Shown: piece after piece, positions 1 through 7,185 of the stretch
Layout: each line of letters opens with the position of its first letter
Position numbering within the stretch: the first letter of the stretch is position 1
Origin: CAVDAL01 sp963606965
Lineage (GTDB): Bacteria; Actinomycetota; Coriobacteriia; Coriobacteriales; QAMH01
DNA: 23,157 nt
Assembly (NCBI GenBank): GCA_963606965.1
Contig: CAVDAL010000024.1
Span: 1 to 23,157, forward strand
Reading direction: 5' to 3'
The notes under the pieces: generated by a model
What the model saw: the letters and a program-made list of their open reading frames with translations, nothing else
Told to the model about the DNA's origin: nothing
The model's database searches: none
Program-made: the position numbers and the translations under genes

Positions 1-95
1 TTTAAGCTGCGATTATGTTTCCCTTTTTGAAAACAACGAGCAGACATTTTACAGGAATGAAATTTCTGGTCAAATCCAGGCACATCGTCCACACA

Positions 96-155
96 TTCAG
101 TTCATATGGCATTCAAAAAGTCTTCACATAATGTTCACATTTAAGTTCAAAAGGC
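96..155 (+). promoter_or_regulatory. 11-bp-phased TTCA direct-repeat array, probable response-regulator binding site
   Basis: Five contiguous or nearly contiguous 11-nt units begin at 100, 111, 122, 133 and 145. Each carries TTCA at its second base (101, 112, 123, 134, 146), and the two best units read CTTCACAT and GTTCACAT. A further GTTCACC lies at 172. Tandem direct repeats with an 11-bp period are the usual binding mode of OmpR/PhoB-family response regulators, and actinobacterial PHO boxes are built from GTTCACC-like 11-mers. That this is such a site is inference. The target could be the transporter at 310 or a divergent gene beyond the left edge. Confidence 0.5.
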
Positions 156-172
156 GCGCAAATACCAAACCG

Positions 173-200
173 TTCACCTGCAAACAATCGCAAGTATTAT
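173..200 (+). promoter_or_regulatory. Candidate promoter of the 310 transporter gene
   Basis: TTCACC (173-178) and TATTAT (195-200) are separated by 16 bp. The -10 matches the consensus at five of six positions, while the -35 is poor and coincides with the last TTCAC repeat unit, as expected of an activator-dependent promoter. Transcription would start near 207, leaving a leader of about 100 nt in which I see no recognisable riboswitch. The rest of 1-309 contains nothing else I can support. Confidence 0.35.
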
Positions 201-309
201 GTGTGCCGCCCTTGGATAATTGCCTCAATAGCAGCGCATTTATTAGCTTTATTGGTTAAAATAGGCACGTTTTGCACGAATATATTTTGGTTTTCACGGG
301 GGCTTTTAT

Positions 310-1689
310 ATGGAAATTGGTGAGCTTCTTCCAATTTGGAGCATCATCCCTTTTGTTGGCATGTTGCTTTCCATTGCTATCTTTCCGCTTGTTAAAGGCG
401 AATGGTGGGATAAAAATCAGCTTTGGGTTGCCTTAGCTTGGTCATTTATTTTCTTGATTCCATTCACTATTGCATTTGGAATGCATGAAACAATTTATGA
501 ACTTATGGAATCAATCGTTTTGGATTACATTCCATTTATTGTTTTGCTTTTTGGCTTATTTGTTGTTTCTGGCGGTATTCACATCGGCGGCACAATGGCA
601 GGCACAACACTTAATAATGTTGTCATTTTGGCAATTGGCACTTTTTTGGCAAGCTGGATTGGCACAACAGGTGCTGCTGTTTTACTTATTCGTCCGCTGC
701 TCCGTGCAAATTCATGGAGAAAGCATAAAGCTCATATTGTGATATTCTTTATTTTCATGGTTGCAAATATGGGCGGCTGCTTAACACCTCTTGGCGACCC
801 GCCGCTATTCCTTGGTTACTTGCGCGGCGTTCCTTTCTTCTGGACGCTTTCACACATCTTGCCTATCTTGCTTTTCAATGCTGTTGTTTTGCTTATTGTC
901 TTTACTTTGATTGACAAGCATTACATCAAAAAGGAAGGCAAAGAAGGCGATGAAGCTATGGAGCTTGAAGAAAAAGCAACAAAGCGCGTGCCTATCAAAA
1001 TTGAAGGCGCTCACAATATCATCTTCTTGCTGATAATTATTGCTGCTGTTATTTTGAATGGTCTTATTCCAAAAATTGAAGCATTCCAAAATGCAAATGG
1101 AGAAGTCATTGGCTTAGATGTCTTTGAAGGCGTTCATCTTGGAATAGATTATTTTGTTCAGATTATTTTGATCCTTATTGCTGCTTTGCTTTCTATGATT
1201 ACAACAAAGAAGGAATTGCGCAAGCGTAATAATTTTGAATGGGGTCCAATTGCAGAAGTTGCAAAATTATTCATTGGCATCTTCATTACAATGATTCCTG
1301 CTTTAGCTTTGCTTCGTGCACATGGTGCAGATTTAGGGATTGATTCACCTTTGAAATTCTTCTGGTCTACTGGTTGTTTATCTGCATTTTTAGACAATTC
1401 CCCTACTTATGTGGTCTTTTTAACAACAGCTGGTGCTCTTGGAACAAATGCGGCCGGAAGCATTGCAACAACAGTTGGAAGCGTTGCTCCAGACTTACTG
1501 CTTGCAATTTCTGCTGGTGCTGTATTCATGGGCGCAATCACATATATTGGCAATGCTCCAAACTTTATGGTTAAATCCATTGCTGAACGTGCACAAGTCA
1601 AGATGCCAAGCTTCTTTGGATATATGGGCTGGTCATGCGCCATTCTTGTGCCGCTATTTATAATTGATAGCATTATTTTCTTTATCTAA
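310..1689 (+). CDS. Ion transporter, sodium:proton antiporter / CitMHS_2-like
   Basis: This 459-residue, very hydrophobic protein has about 11-12 predicted membrane segments and a charged cytoplasmic loop near residues 205-230 (rich in K and E). It resembles the ion-transporter superfamily proteins annotated as sodium:proton antiporters or putative citrate transporters (Pfam CitMHS_2). Supporting motifs are HIGGTMAGTTLNN near residue 91, the re-entrant-loop-like GGCLTPLGDPPLFLGYLRG near 154-172, and the C-terminal half-repeat signature FLDNSPTYVVFL. The ATG at 310 follows a G-rich SD (ACGGGGG). The gene stands alone, the only plus-strand gene here, and ends at a strong hairpin. Sodium/proton exchange is the family annotation; a dicarboxylate or citrate substrate cannot be excluded. 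Confidence 0.8.
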   Translation: MEIGELLPIWSIIPFVGMLLSIAIFPLVKGEWWDKNQLWVALAWSFIFLIPFTIAFGMHETIYELMESIVLDYIPFIVLLFGLFVVSGGIHIGGTMAGTTLNNVVILAIGTFLASWIGTTGAAVLLIRPLLRANSWRKHKAHIVIFFIFMVANMGGCLTPLGDPPLFLGYLRGVPFFWTLSHILPILLFNAVVLLIVFTLIDKHYIKKEGKEGDEAMELEEKATKRVPIKIEGAHNIIFLLIIIAAVILNGLIPKIEAFQNANGEVIGLDVFEGVHLGIDYFVQIILILIAALLSMITTKKELRKRNNFEWGPIAEVAKLFIGIFITMIPALALLRAHGADLGIDSPLKFFWSTGCLSAFLDNSPTYVVFLTTAGALGTNAAGSIATTVGSVAPDLLLAISAGAVFMGAITYIGNAPNFMVKSIAERAQVKMPSFFGYMGWSCAILVPLFIIDSIIFFI

Positions 1690-1724
1690 AGTTTTTTTAA
1701 AGAGAAATTACTTTTATGAATGTG

Positions 1725-1756
1725 AAGGCGCCGCTTGATTCAAGCGGCGCCTTTTT
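1725..1756 (+). terminator. Rho-independent terminator of the transporter gene
   Basis: A perfect inverted repeat (1725-1738 with 1740-1753, core GGCGCCGCTTGA) is followed by TTTTT. It lies just beyond the glpK stop on the other strand, so it may also block or end leftward transcription. The U-tract, however, is only on the plus-strand side. Confidence 0.9.
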
Positions 1757-1757
1757 C

Positions 1758-3251
1758 CTAATTAATAGTGCGTTGTATTGCTTTCTTCCACCCACTCAAA
1801 AGCTCTTCAACTTGGCTTTGAGGCATTTTTGGCTCAAAGACTGTGTCATTTGCACGCAAAGCTTTTAATTCATCTGTGTCTTTCCAAAATCCACTGGCAA
1901 GGCCTGCCAAAAATGCCGCGCCCAAAGCAGTTGATTCAACATTTTTTGGTCTATGAATTTCAGTCTGCAAAATATCGCTTTGAAATTGCAGCAAAAACTT
2001 GTTTGCGCTTGCTCCGCCATCAACATTCAAAACAGACAAAGGCTTGCCAGCGTCAGCTTCCATAGCTTGCACAAGATCGCTTAATTGATAAGCTAAAGCT
2101 TCCAAAGCAGCACGAGCAATATGTGCGCGGTTTGCTCCACGAGTCAAACCATAAATTGCTCCACGAGCTTCAGCATCCCAGTAAGGAGCACCCAAACCTG
2201 TAAAAGCTGGCACAATATAAACGCCAGCATTGTCTTCAACACTTAATGCAAGCTCTTCAGTTTCAGAAGCAGATTCAATAATTCCAAGTTCATCACGAAG
2301 CCACTGAATCAAAGCGCCAGCAACAAAGACGCTGCCTTCCAAAGCATATTCTGTATGATCGACATCTGGTGCAGAAGCTGCAATTGTTGTAACAAGACCA
2401 TTTTCAGATTCTGTTGCTTTGTCTCCTGTATGCATAAGCAAAAAGCAACCTGTGCCATAAGTATTTTTTGCTTGTCCTGCTTCAAAGCAACACTGTCCAA
2501 AAAGTGCAGCTTGCTGGTCGCCTGCGACTCCGCGAATTGGAATGCCAACAGGGACGTTCGGATTGCTTGTAATTCCAAAATCTCCAGAACTAGGACGCAC
2601 CTGCGGCATCAGCGACTCCGGAATATTAAACAAATCCAAAAGCTCTTTATCCCACTGCCCTGTATGAATGTTATAAAGCATTGTCCTGCTCGCATTTGTA
2701 ACATCTGTTGCATGAACCATGCCCTGCGTCAACATCCAAATTAAATAGCAATCAACTGTTCCAAAAGCAAGTTCGCCAGCTTCGGCACGTTCACGCGCGC
2801 CATCCACATTGTCTAGCAGCCAAGCAATTTTACTAGCAGAAAAATAAGCATCTGGCATCAAGCCAGTTTTACTGCGAATCATTTCTTGTGTCTTTACGTC
2901 ACCACAAAGTTCATCAATAATATCTGCTGTCCTTCTGCATTGCCAAACAATCGCATTTGCAATTGGCTCACTTGTAGCTCTGTCCCAAATGATGGTAGTT
3001 TCGCGCTGGTTCGTAATACCAATAGCTTCAATATCTTGCGGCATTAAATTTTGCTGCGTCATCAATTCAGTAAAAGAACCAAGCTGAGTTGCGATAATGT
3101 CTGATGGATTGTGCTCAACCCAACCTGGCTGCGGATAAATCTGCGGGAAGTCGTGTTGAACAGAATCTACAGAATTGCCGAACTTATCTATTAACATCGT
3201 GCGCGAAGAAGACGTGCCTTGATCAAGCGCAATGATATATTTGCCGCTCAT
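1758..3251 (-). CDS. glpK: Glycerol kinase
   Basis: ATP-dependent phosphorylation of glycerol to sn-glycerol 3-phosphate, a FGGY-family sugar kinase. The protein is 497 residues from the chosen start, close to the roughly 500 usual for GlpK. It shows the N-terminal phosphate loop ALDQGTSSSR, the substrate region NQRETTIIWDR (about 81-91), the catalytic Asp in GVAGDQQAALFGQ (residue 245, the E. coli position), and the C-terminal adenosine region DGGASANKFLLQFQSD. The frame opens six codons earlier (3269), but GGAGG sits inside that extension, 6 nt before the ATG at 3251, and this ATG overlaps the hydrolase stop as ATGA. Translation is therefore probably coupled to the upstream gene. No glycerol facilitator or glycerol-3-phosphate dehydrogenase gene is in the window. 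Confidence 0.96.
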   Translation of the reverse strand: MSGKYIIALDQGTSSSRTMLIDKFGNSVDSVQHDFPQIYPQPGWVEHNPSDIIATQLGSFTELMTQQNLMPQDIEAIGITNQRETTIIWDRATSEPIANAIVWQCRRTADIIDELCGDVKTQEMIRSKTGLMPDAYFSASKIAWLLDNVDGARERAEAGELAFGTVDCYLIWMLTQGMVHATDVTNASRTMLYNIHTGQWDKELLDLFNIPESLMPQVRPSSGDFGITSNPNVPVGIPIRGVAGDQQAALFGQCCFEAGQAKNTYGTGCFLLMHTGDKATESENGLVTTIAASAPDVDHTEYALEGSVFVAGALIQWLRDELGIIESASETEELALSVEDNAGVYIVPAFTGLGAPYWDAEARGAIYGLTRGANRAHIARAALEALAYQLSDLVQAMEADAGKPLSVLNVDGGASANKFLLQFQSDILQTEIHRPKNVESTALGAAFLAGLASGFWKDTDELKALRANDTVFEPKMPQSQVEELLSGWKKAIQRTIN

Positions 3252-4195
3252 AAACGAGCCTCCAACCAAGCATCTATATCATCAAAAACTGTTTGCTTGT
3301 TGTCTTCATTCAAAATCTCGTGGCGCATTCCATCATAAAGCTGCAAAGATACATCTTCAACACCTGCGTCAACTGCCATTTTGCAAGCCGCACGAACGCC
3401 TTTCCCAAAATCTCCTACTGGGTCGTCCTTACCTGCAATATATAAAAGCGGCAATTTCTTTGGAATTTTTCTTGCAGCTTCAGGGCTTGCAACAGCAGCA
3501 GTCAATGCTGTTAATGCTGCATATCCGCCAGCACTAAACATGAAGCCACAGCGTTCATCATCAATATATTTTTGCACATTATCTTTGTTATAAGAAAGCC
3601 AATCAAGGTCAGTTTGCGCGTCTTTAACTTTCTTGCCATATGAGCCTGCGCCCATTGAATCCAAAAGTTTGCTGCGAGTGTGAGCACCTTTAGTCTTTGC
3701 AATCAAATGTGCCAGCTTGTTCCCAGCTTTTGATGCAAAAACAGGCAACTGGCCTGTTCCACAAATTATTGCGCCTGAAAGCTCAGCACCATATCGTGTG
3801 ATATATGCACGCACAACAAAGCTGCCCATAGAATGCCCGAATAAAAAGTATGGCAAGTCTTCACCAAAGCGTTCTTTGACAATTCTGTGGAGCTCATGAA
3901 CATCCGACACTAAAATTCTGTCGCCTTGGTGGATTGGAATGTGTCCCCAATGCTTCTTATCTTTAACGCTTTTACCATGGCCAATATGGTCATGAGCGCA
4001 AACAATAAAACCTTTTGAAACAAGAAATTGTGCAAATTCATCATAGCGTTCAATATGTTCTGCCATGCCATGAACAAGTTGAACAATTCCGGTTGGATTT
4101 TCATTCAATTTATCTTGCCAAATACAAGCATTTATTTGAGTCTCTTTATCTGCGGATAAAAATTTGATTTCTTCTTTTGAAACTTCTGCAGTCAT
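3248..4195 (-). CDS. Alpha/beta hydrolase, monoacylglycerol lipase / lysophospholipase-like
   Basis: A soluble serine hydrolase of the Hydrolase_4 (serine aminopeptidase S33) type, 315 residues from the ATG at 4195. The catalytic triad is visible: nucleophile in GHSMG (Ser122), acid in GKDDPVG (Asp258) and His in MRHEILNE (His292). The oxyanion-side HGMAEH and the HDHIGHGKS motif are typical of monoacylglycerol lipases. No signal peptide is seen, so it is probably cytoplasmic. A GTG three codons upstream (4204) is in frame, but AGGA lies almost against it and 10 nt before the ATG, which I therefore prefer. It is the first gene of a unit with glpK, so released glycerol could be phosphorylated directly. 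The exact ester substrate is not determined by the sequence. Confidence 0.85.
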   Translation of the reverse strand: MTAEVSKEEIKFLSADKETQINACIWQDKLNENPTGIVQLVHGMAEHIERYDEFAQFLVSKGFIVCAHDHIGHGKSVKDKKHWGHIPIHQGDRILVSDVHELHRIVKERFGEDLPYFLFGHSMGSFVVRAYITRYGAELSGAIICGTGQLPVFASKAGNKLAHLIAKTKGAHTRSKLLDSMGAGSYGKKVKDAQTDLDWLSYNKDNVQKYIDDERCGFMFSAGGYAALTALTAAVASPEAARKIPKKLPLLYIAGKDDPVGDFGKGVRAACKMAVDAGVEDVSLQLYDGMRHEILNEDNKQTVFDDIDAWLEARL

Positions 4196-4243
4196 ATAAG
4201 TCACATCCTAAATATTTTGGTACGCATAGTGCAGTATCAATAT

Positions 4244-4272
4244 TTTATACCACTAGTGCTATAACGTGACAA
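4244..4272 (-). promoter_or_regulatory. Promoter of the hydrolase-glpK unit with an internal palindrome
   Basis: Read on the minus strand, TTGTCA (4267-4272), a 17-bp spacer and TATAAA (4244-4249) form a near-consensus promoter with an extended -10 (TGG before TATAAA). The spacer and -10 carry an 18-bp palindrome, TATAGCACTAGTGGTATA (4246-4263), broken only at one symmetric G/G pair. A repressor bound there would cover the -10, so regulated expression is likely; the regulator is unknown. The predicted start is near 4237, giving a leader of about 42 nt. Confidence 0.7.
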
Positions 4273-4280
4273 TTCAACAT

Positions 4281-4320
4281 AAAAAAATCCGCATGCCCTA
4301 ATTATTAAGAACATGCGGAA
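4281..4320 (-). terminator. Terminator after the GGGtGRT gene
   Basis: An 8-bp stem (TCCGCATG at 4288-4295 with CATGCGGA at 4312-4319) has a 16-nt loop and is followed on the minus strand by seven Ts. It closes the scaffold-GGGtGRT unit just before the promoter of the hydrolase-glpK unit. Confidence 0.85.
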
Positions 4321-4354
4321 AAGTCAGATTCACCCAAAAAAGCGAAATGCTAAA

Positions 4355-5356
4355 TTATTTGTTCAAAGCTTCATTCACAGCAACAGCAACAGCAACAGTT
4401 GCGCCAACCATTGGATTGTTGCCCATTCCAAGGAAGCCCATCATTTCAACATGAGCAGGAACAGATGAAGAGCCAGCAAATTGAGCATCTGAATGCATGC
4501 GACCCATTGTGTCTGTCATGCCATATGAAGCTGGACCTGCAGCCATATTGTCTGGATGCAAAGTTCTGCCTGTACCACCGCCAGAAGCAACGCTGAAATA
4601 TTTCTTGCCTTGTTCGATGCATTCCTTCTTATATGTGCCAGCAACTGGATGTTGGAAGCGAGTTGGGTTTGTGGAGTTACCAGTAATTGAAACATCCACG
4701 CCTTCCATATGCATAATTGCAACGCCTTCACGCACGTCATCTGCGCCAAAGCAACGCACTTCGCTGCGCTCGCCTTTTGAATATGCCTTCTCTTTCACAA
4801 CTTTAAGTTCACCTGTAAAGTAATCGAACTGAGTTTGAACATATGTAAAGCCATTAATTCTGCTGATGATTTGTGCAGCATCTTTGCCAAGGCCGTTCAA
4901 AATAATGCGCAATGGCTTTTTACGAGCTTTATTTGCATTCTTTGCAATTCCAATTGCACCTTCTGCTGCTGCAAAACTTTCATGACCTGCAAGAAAAGCA
5001 AAACATTCAGTTTCATCGCGAAGAAGCATAGCACCCAAGTTGCCATGACCCAAGCCAACTTTTCTATTTTCAGCAACAGAGCCTGGAATGCAAAAACTTT
5101 GCAAGCCAATGCCAATAAATTCTGCAGCCTCTGCAGCTGTTTTAGCACCTTGCTTAATAGCAATAGCTGCGCCAACACAATATGCCCAACATGCATTTTC
5201 AAAGCAAATTGCCTGCACACCCTTTACAATTTCATAAGGGTCAAAGCCGTGTTCTTTGCAGATTTCACGACATTCTTCCACACTTGAAATGCCATACTCA
5301 GAGAGGACAGCATTAATTTTGTCTATACGACGTTCATAACTTTCAAACAATGCCAT
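4355..5356 (-). CDS. GGGtGRT family protein, function unknown
   Basis: The protein has 333 residues and the family-naming motif GGGTGRT at 259-265, followed by the glycine/methionine-rich stretch GMTDTMGRMHSD and a short alternating Val-Ala tail. There are nine cysteines (29, 33, 51, 56, 60, 89, 118, 202, 246). The first five, and especially C51, C56 and C60, are close enough to suggest a metal or cluster site, though that is inference. No membrane segment or signal peptide is seen, so it is presumably cytoplasmic. The ATG at 5356 has a strong AAGGAGGGG SD, and the gene starts 14 nt after the scaffold gene in the same transcript. The family is known mainly from anaerobic bacteria and archaea, usually beside an Fe-S scaffold-like gene, and its biochemical role is not established to my knowledge. 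Confidence 0.85.
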   Translation of the reverse strand: MALFESYERRIDKINAVLSEYGISSVEECREICKEHGFDPYEIVKGVQAICFENACWAYCVGAAIAIKQGAKTAAEAAEFIGIGLQSFCIPGSVAENRKVGLGHGNLGAMLLRDETECFAFLAGHESFAAAEGAIGIAKNANKARKKPLRIILNGLGKDAAQIISRINGFTYVQTQFDYFTGELKVVKEKAYSKGERSEVRCFGADDVREGVAIMHMEGVDVSITGNSTNPTRFQHPVAGTYKKECIEQGKKYFSVASGGGTGRTLHPDNMAAGPASYGMTDTMGRMHSDAQFAGSSSVPAHVEMMGFLGMGNNPMVGATVAVAVAVNEALNK

Positions 5357-5370
5357 TTTACTTCCCCTCC

Positions 5371-6063
5371 TTATTCCTGACGTGGGTCAATATATTTGAC
5401 CGCATCTTCAAATTGACCATATGTGCCTTTAGCTTTTTCCATGGCTTCATTAGCGTCCATGCCGCCTTTGATATATTCCATCATTTTGCCAAAGTTAATA
5501 TATTCATAACCGATGATTTCATTATCTGCATCTAAAGCATTGCGAGTGATATAACCTTCAGTCAGCTGCAAATAGCGTGGGCCTTTTAGCTTTGTACCAT
5601 ATGTTGTGCCAATCTGGCTGCACAAGCCTTTGCCCAAGTCTTCCAAGCCGCCGCCAATTGGCAAGCCATCTTCAGAAAATGCAGACTGACTGCGACCATA
5701 AACGATTTGCAAGAATAGCTCACGCATTGCACAGTTGATTGCATCGCAAACAAGGTCAGTGTTTAGTGCTTCAAGGATTGTTTTGCCAATCAAAATTTCT
5801 GAAGCCATAGCTGCTGAATGTGTCATGCCAGAACAACCAATTGTTTCAACCAAAGCTTCTTCAATAATTCCTTTTTTAACATTAAGCGTCAACTTGCAAG
5901 CACCCTGTTGTGGTGCACACCAGCCAATGCCATGAGTAAAGCCATCGATATCTTCAATCTGCTTTACTTGAACCCATTTCCCTTCTTCAGGAATGGGAGC
6001 AGGTCCGTGATATGCGCCTTTTGCAACAGGACACATATGCTCAATTTCTGCTGAATAAATCAT
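5371..6063 (-). CDS. Iron-sulfur cluster assembly scaffold-like (NifU N-terminal/IscU-type) protein
   Basis: This 230-residue protein resembles the NifU_N/IscU fold in its middle. GACKLTL and the segment ETIGCSGMTHSAAMASEILIG (about 74-93) match the scaffold's first cluster-ligand region, and C106 and C111 (DLVCDAINCAM) sit where a second ligand could fall. Further cysteines are C11, C49, C56 and C148. It is longer than canonical IscU (about 130), with extra N- and C-terminal parts (residues 1-40 and 150-230), so it is a distinct subgroup rather than housekeeping IscU. The ATG at 6063 has GGAG 8 nt upstream. It is the first gene of a pair with the GGGtGRT gene. No cysteine desulfurase or sufBCD genes are nearby, which argues for a specialised role. 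Confidence 0.75.
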   Translation of the reverse strand: MIYSAEIEHMCPVAKGAYHGPAPIPEEGKWVQVKQIEDIDGFTHGIGWCAPQQGACKLTLNVKKGIIEEALVETIGCSGMTHSAAMASEILIGKTILEALNTDLVCDAINCAMRELFLQIVYGRSQSAFSEDGLPIGGGLEDLGKGLCSQIGTTYGTKLKGPRYLQLTEGYITRNALDADNEIIGYEYINFGKMMEYIKGGMDANEAMEKAKGTYGQFEDAVKYIDPRQE

Positions 6064-6104
6064 TCTTCATTCTCCAAACCGTAAATGTGTGTGTCACGCT
6101 TCAC

Positions 6105-6110
6105 ATTATA
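6105..6110 (-). promoter_or_regulatory. Consensus -10 element upstream of the scaffold-GGGtGRT unit
   Basis: The minus strand reads GCATATAATG, a perfect TATAAT about 42 nt before the ATG at 6063. No good -35 is visible at 16-18 bp (only CAAAAT or AAAATC), so the promoter may need an activator or the call may be wrong. Confidence 0.4.
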
Positions 6111-6188
6111 TGCTTTTGGGCAGTTTGATTTTGGCATGTATAAACTCCAACTTGGCAAGCGCCGCTTTGCTATTCGCAATCGTTACAT

Positions 6189-6220
6189 AAAAAACGCGGC
6201 GCCTGAAATAGACGCCGCGG
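6189..6220 (-). terminator. Terminator after the hip cassette, copy 1 of a 31-nt repeat
   Basis: The stem CGCGGCG/CGCCGCG (6195-6201 with 6213-6219) has an 11-nt loop and is followed on the minus strand by six Ts. Positions 6190-6220 are identical, loop included, to 7189-7219. It ends transcription from the hip cassette ahead of the scaffold gene's promoter. Confidence 0.85.
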
Positions 6221-6247
6221 CAATAAAGCAACTTCAAAGTATTTGCA

Positions 6248-6762
6248 TTATTCAAAATCAAGCATGCCTGCATCTTTTACTATGTTAAAAATTTCTTCAG
6301 CATTGTTTTTTGCTTTGCCTTTTCCTAAACCAGCATTTGTGCCAACACTAACAATATCATCAATTCGAATTGCCCTTCCTTTGCCATTGACCGTTGTTGC
6401 TCGTTCACCAAAGCTGCCAGAATTTTGTGTCAGGTCATAAGCTGGAGATATGACAGGCGGGTCAATATATCAATTGAATTAGGATTGATGCCTTGTAAAG
6501 AAAGCGTTCTATCTAGCAGCAACCTGCCCCAACCATCCGGCAAGCTATCTGCAAATATTCCGAAAGTGCCATCCAACGGATCTGCTTTTGCTATAAAAAC
6601 TTTCTTTTCAAGCGGCAAACTGAAAGGACTGATGCTAAAGCCTTCTGAAATCCAGTTATCTGAATATTCAAATGCCATTAAACCATCATTTGTTAAAGCA
6701 ATTGTGCCTACTTCAATCCCTTTATATAAAACGCAAACTTTTGAAATTCTTTTTATGTTCAT
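6248..6762 (-). pseudogene. hipA: hipA-type toxin kinase remnant, core deleted and frameshifted
   Basis: The open frame 6430-6762 (110 codons) encodes a HipA N-terminal subdomain: VCVLYKGIEVGTI near the start, FGIFADSLPDGWGRLLLDR at about 68-86, then NPNSIDILTRLSY. It then runs out of frame to a TGA. From about 6452 down to the TAA at 6248-6250, another frame encodes a typical HipA C-terminus: SPAYDLTQNSGSFGERATTVNGKG and a lysine-rich helix ending in GMLDFE. Intact family members carry roughly 150-200 more residues between these blocks, including the ATP-binding and catalytic loops, so the kinase cannot be functional. The start overlaps the antitoxin stop as ATGA, the usual hipBA arrangement. 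An internal deletion that left the two ends out of frame is the simplest explanation. Confidence 0.8.
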
Positions 6763-7046
6763 CTCTTTTTACTTTCTGCTATCACATCTTCAATTGACTG
6801 ATAATGTTTTTGAGAAAACAAAGCAGAAAAATCATCCTCACAATTTAGCGCAAATGCTATATTCACAAGAGATGCAAACGAGATTTGATATGTGCGTTCA
6901 AATCTTTTTATTGAACCCAAGCTGACGCCAGATTTTGTTGCTAGTTCAACCTGCGTCAAACCATATTCTTTCCGCCGCTTTACAGAACGCAAAGCAACTT
7001 CTTTCAAAACGTCACCAGGCAATTTATATTGTTCAATATTTATCAT
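6759..7046 (-). CDS. hipB: XRE-family HTH regulator, HipB-like antitoxin
   Basis: This 95-residue protein has a lambda-repressor-type helix-turn-helix at about 30-52 (GLTQVELATKSGVSLGSIKRFERT) within a larger HTH domain (about 13-75), and a short charged tail ending ESKKR. It is the antitoxin and autorepressor of the hip cassette whose kinase is broken. The frame is open to 7106, but that extension covers the promoter. The ATG at 7046 is preferred although it has no SD, because the -10 lies only 7 nt upstream, which suggests a leaderless mRNA. The regulator is intact although its toxin is dead, so it may persist as a plain DNA-binding protein or be drifting. The domain assignment is firm and the HipB role comes from context. 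Confidence 0.8.
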   Translation of the reverse strand: MINIEQYKLPGDVLKEVALRSVKRRKEYGLTQVELATKSGVSLGSIKRFERTYQISFASLVNIAFALNCEDDFSALFSQKHYQSIEDVIAESKKR

Positions 7047-7049
7047 AGA

Positions 7050-7102
7050 TAATATATTAGCTATTTTTAGGAAAATGTCAATAATTGAATAATATATTAG
7101 CT
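7050..7102 (-). promoter_or_regulatory. hipB promoter with two identical palindromic operators
   Basis: The palindrome TAATATATTA occurs at 7050-7059 and again at 7090-7099, each within the same longer word TAATATATTAGCT, exactly 40 bp apart (about four helical turns). On the minus strand TTGACA (7076-7081), a 16-bp spacer and TAATAT (7054-7059) form a near-perfect promoter. One operator therefore covers the -10 and the other lies upstream of the -35. This arrangement fits cooperative autorepression by the adjacent HTH protein. Initiation would fall at or within 1-2 nt of the hipB ATG. Confidence 0.65.
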
Positions 7103-7185
7103 GCAAACGTTCAGATTTACTTTAAGGAATTTACCGCGATAATATCCTTGATTTCTTTTATTGTAAGTATTTTTGGAGTTATAAG

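Noticed and set aside
3232..3593. Plus-strand frames opposite the lipase gene, and similar long frames opposite glyS, hisS and aspS
   Set aside because: They are antisense shadows with atypical composition, inside firmly identified genes.
4375..4400. CAGCAA-type 6-bp tandem repeat near the 3' end of the GGGtGRT gene
   Set aside because: It encodes the alternating Val-Ala tail typical of this protein's C-terminus, with only three to four units and no sign of a phase-variation switch.
6085..6288. Plus-strand 67-codon frame over the hip terminator
   Set aside because: No SD, it overlaps the scaffold gene's promoter, the terminator and the hipA remnant, and it has no recognisable protein character.
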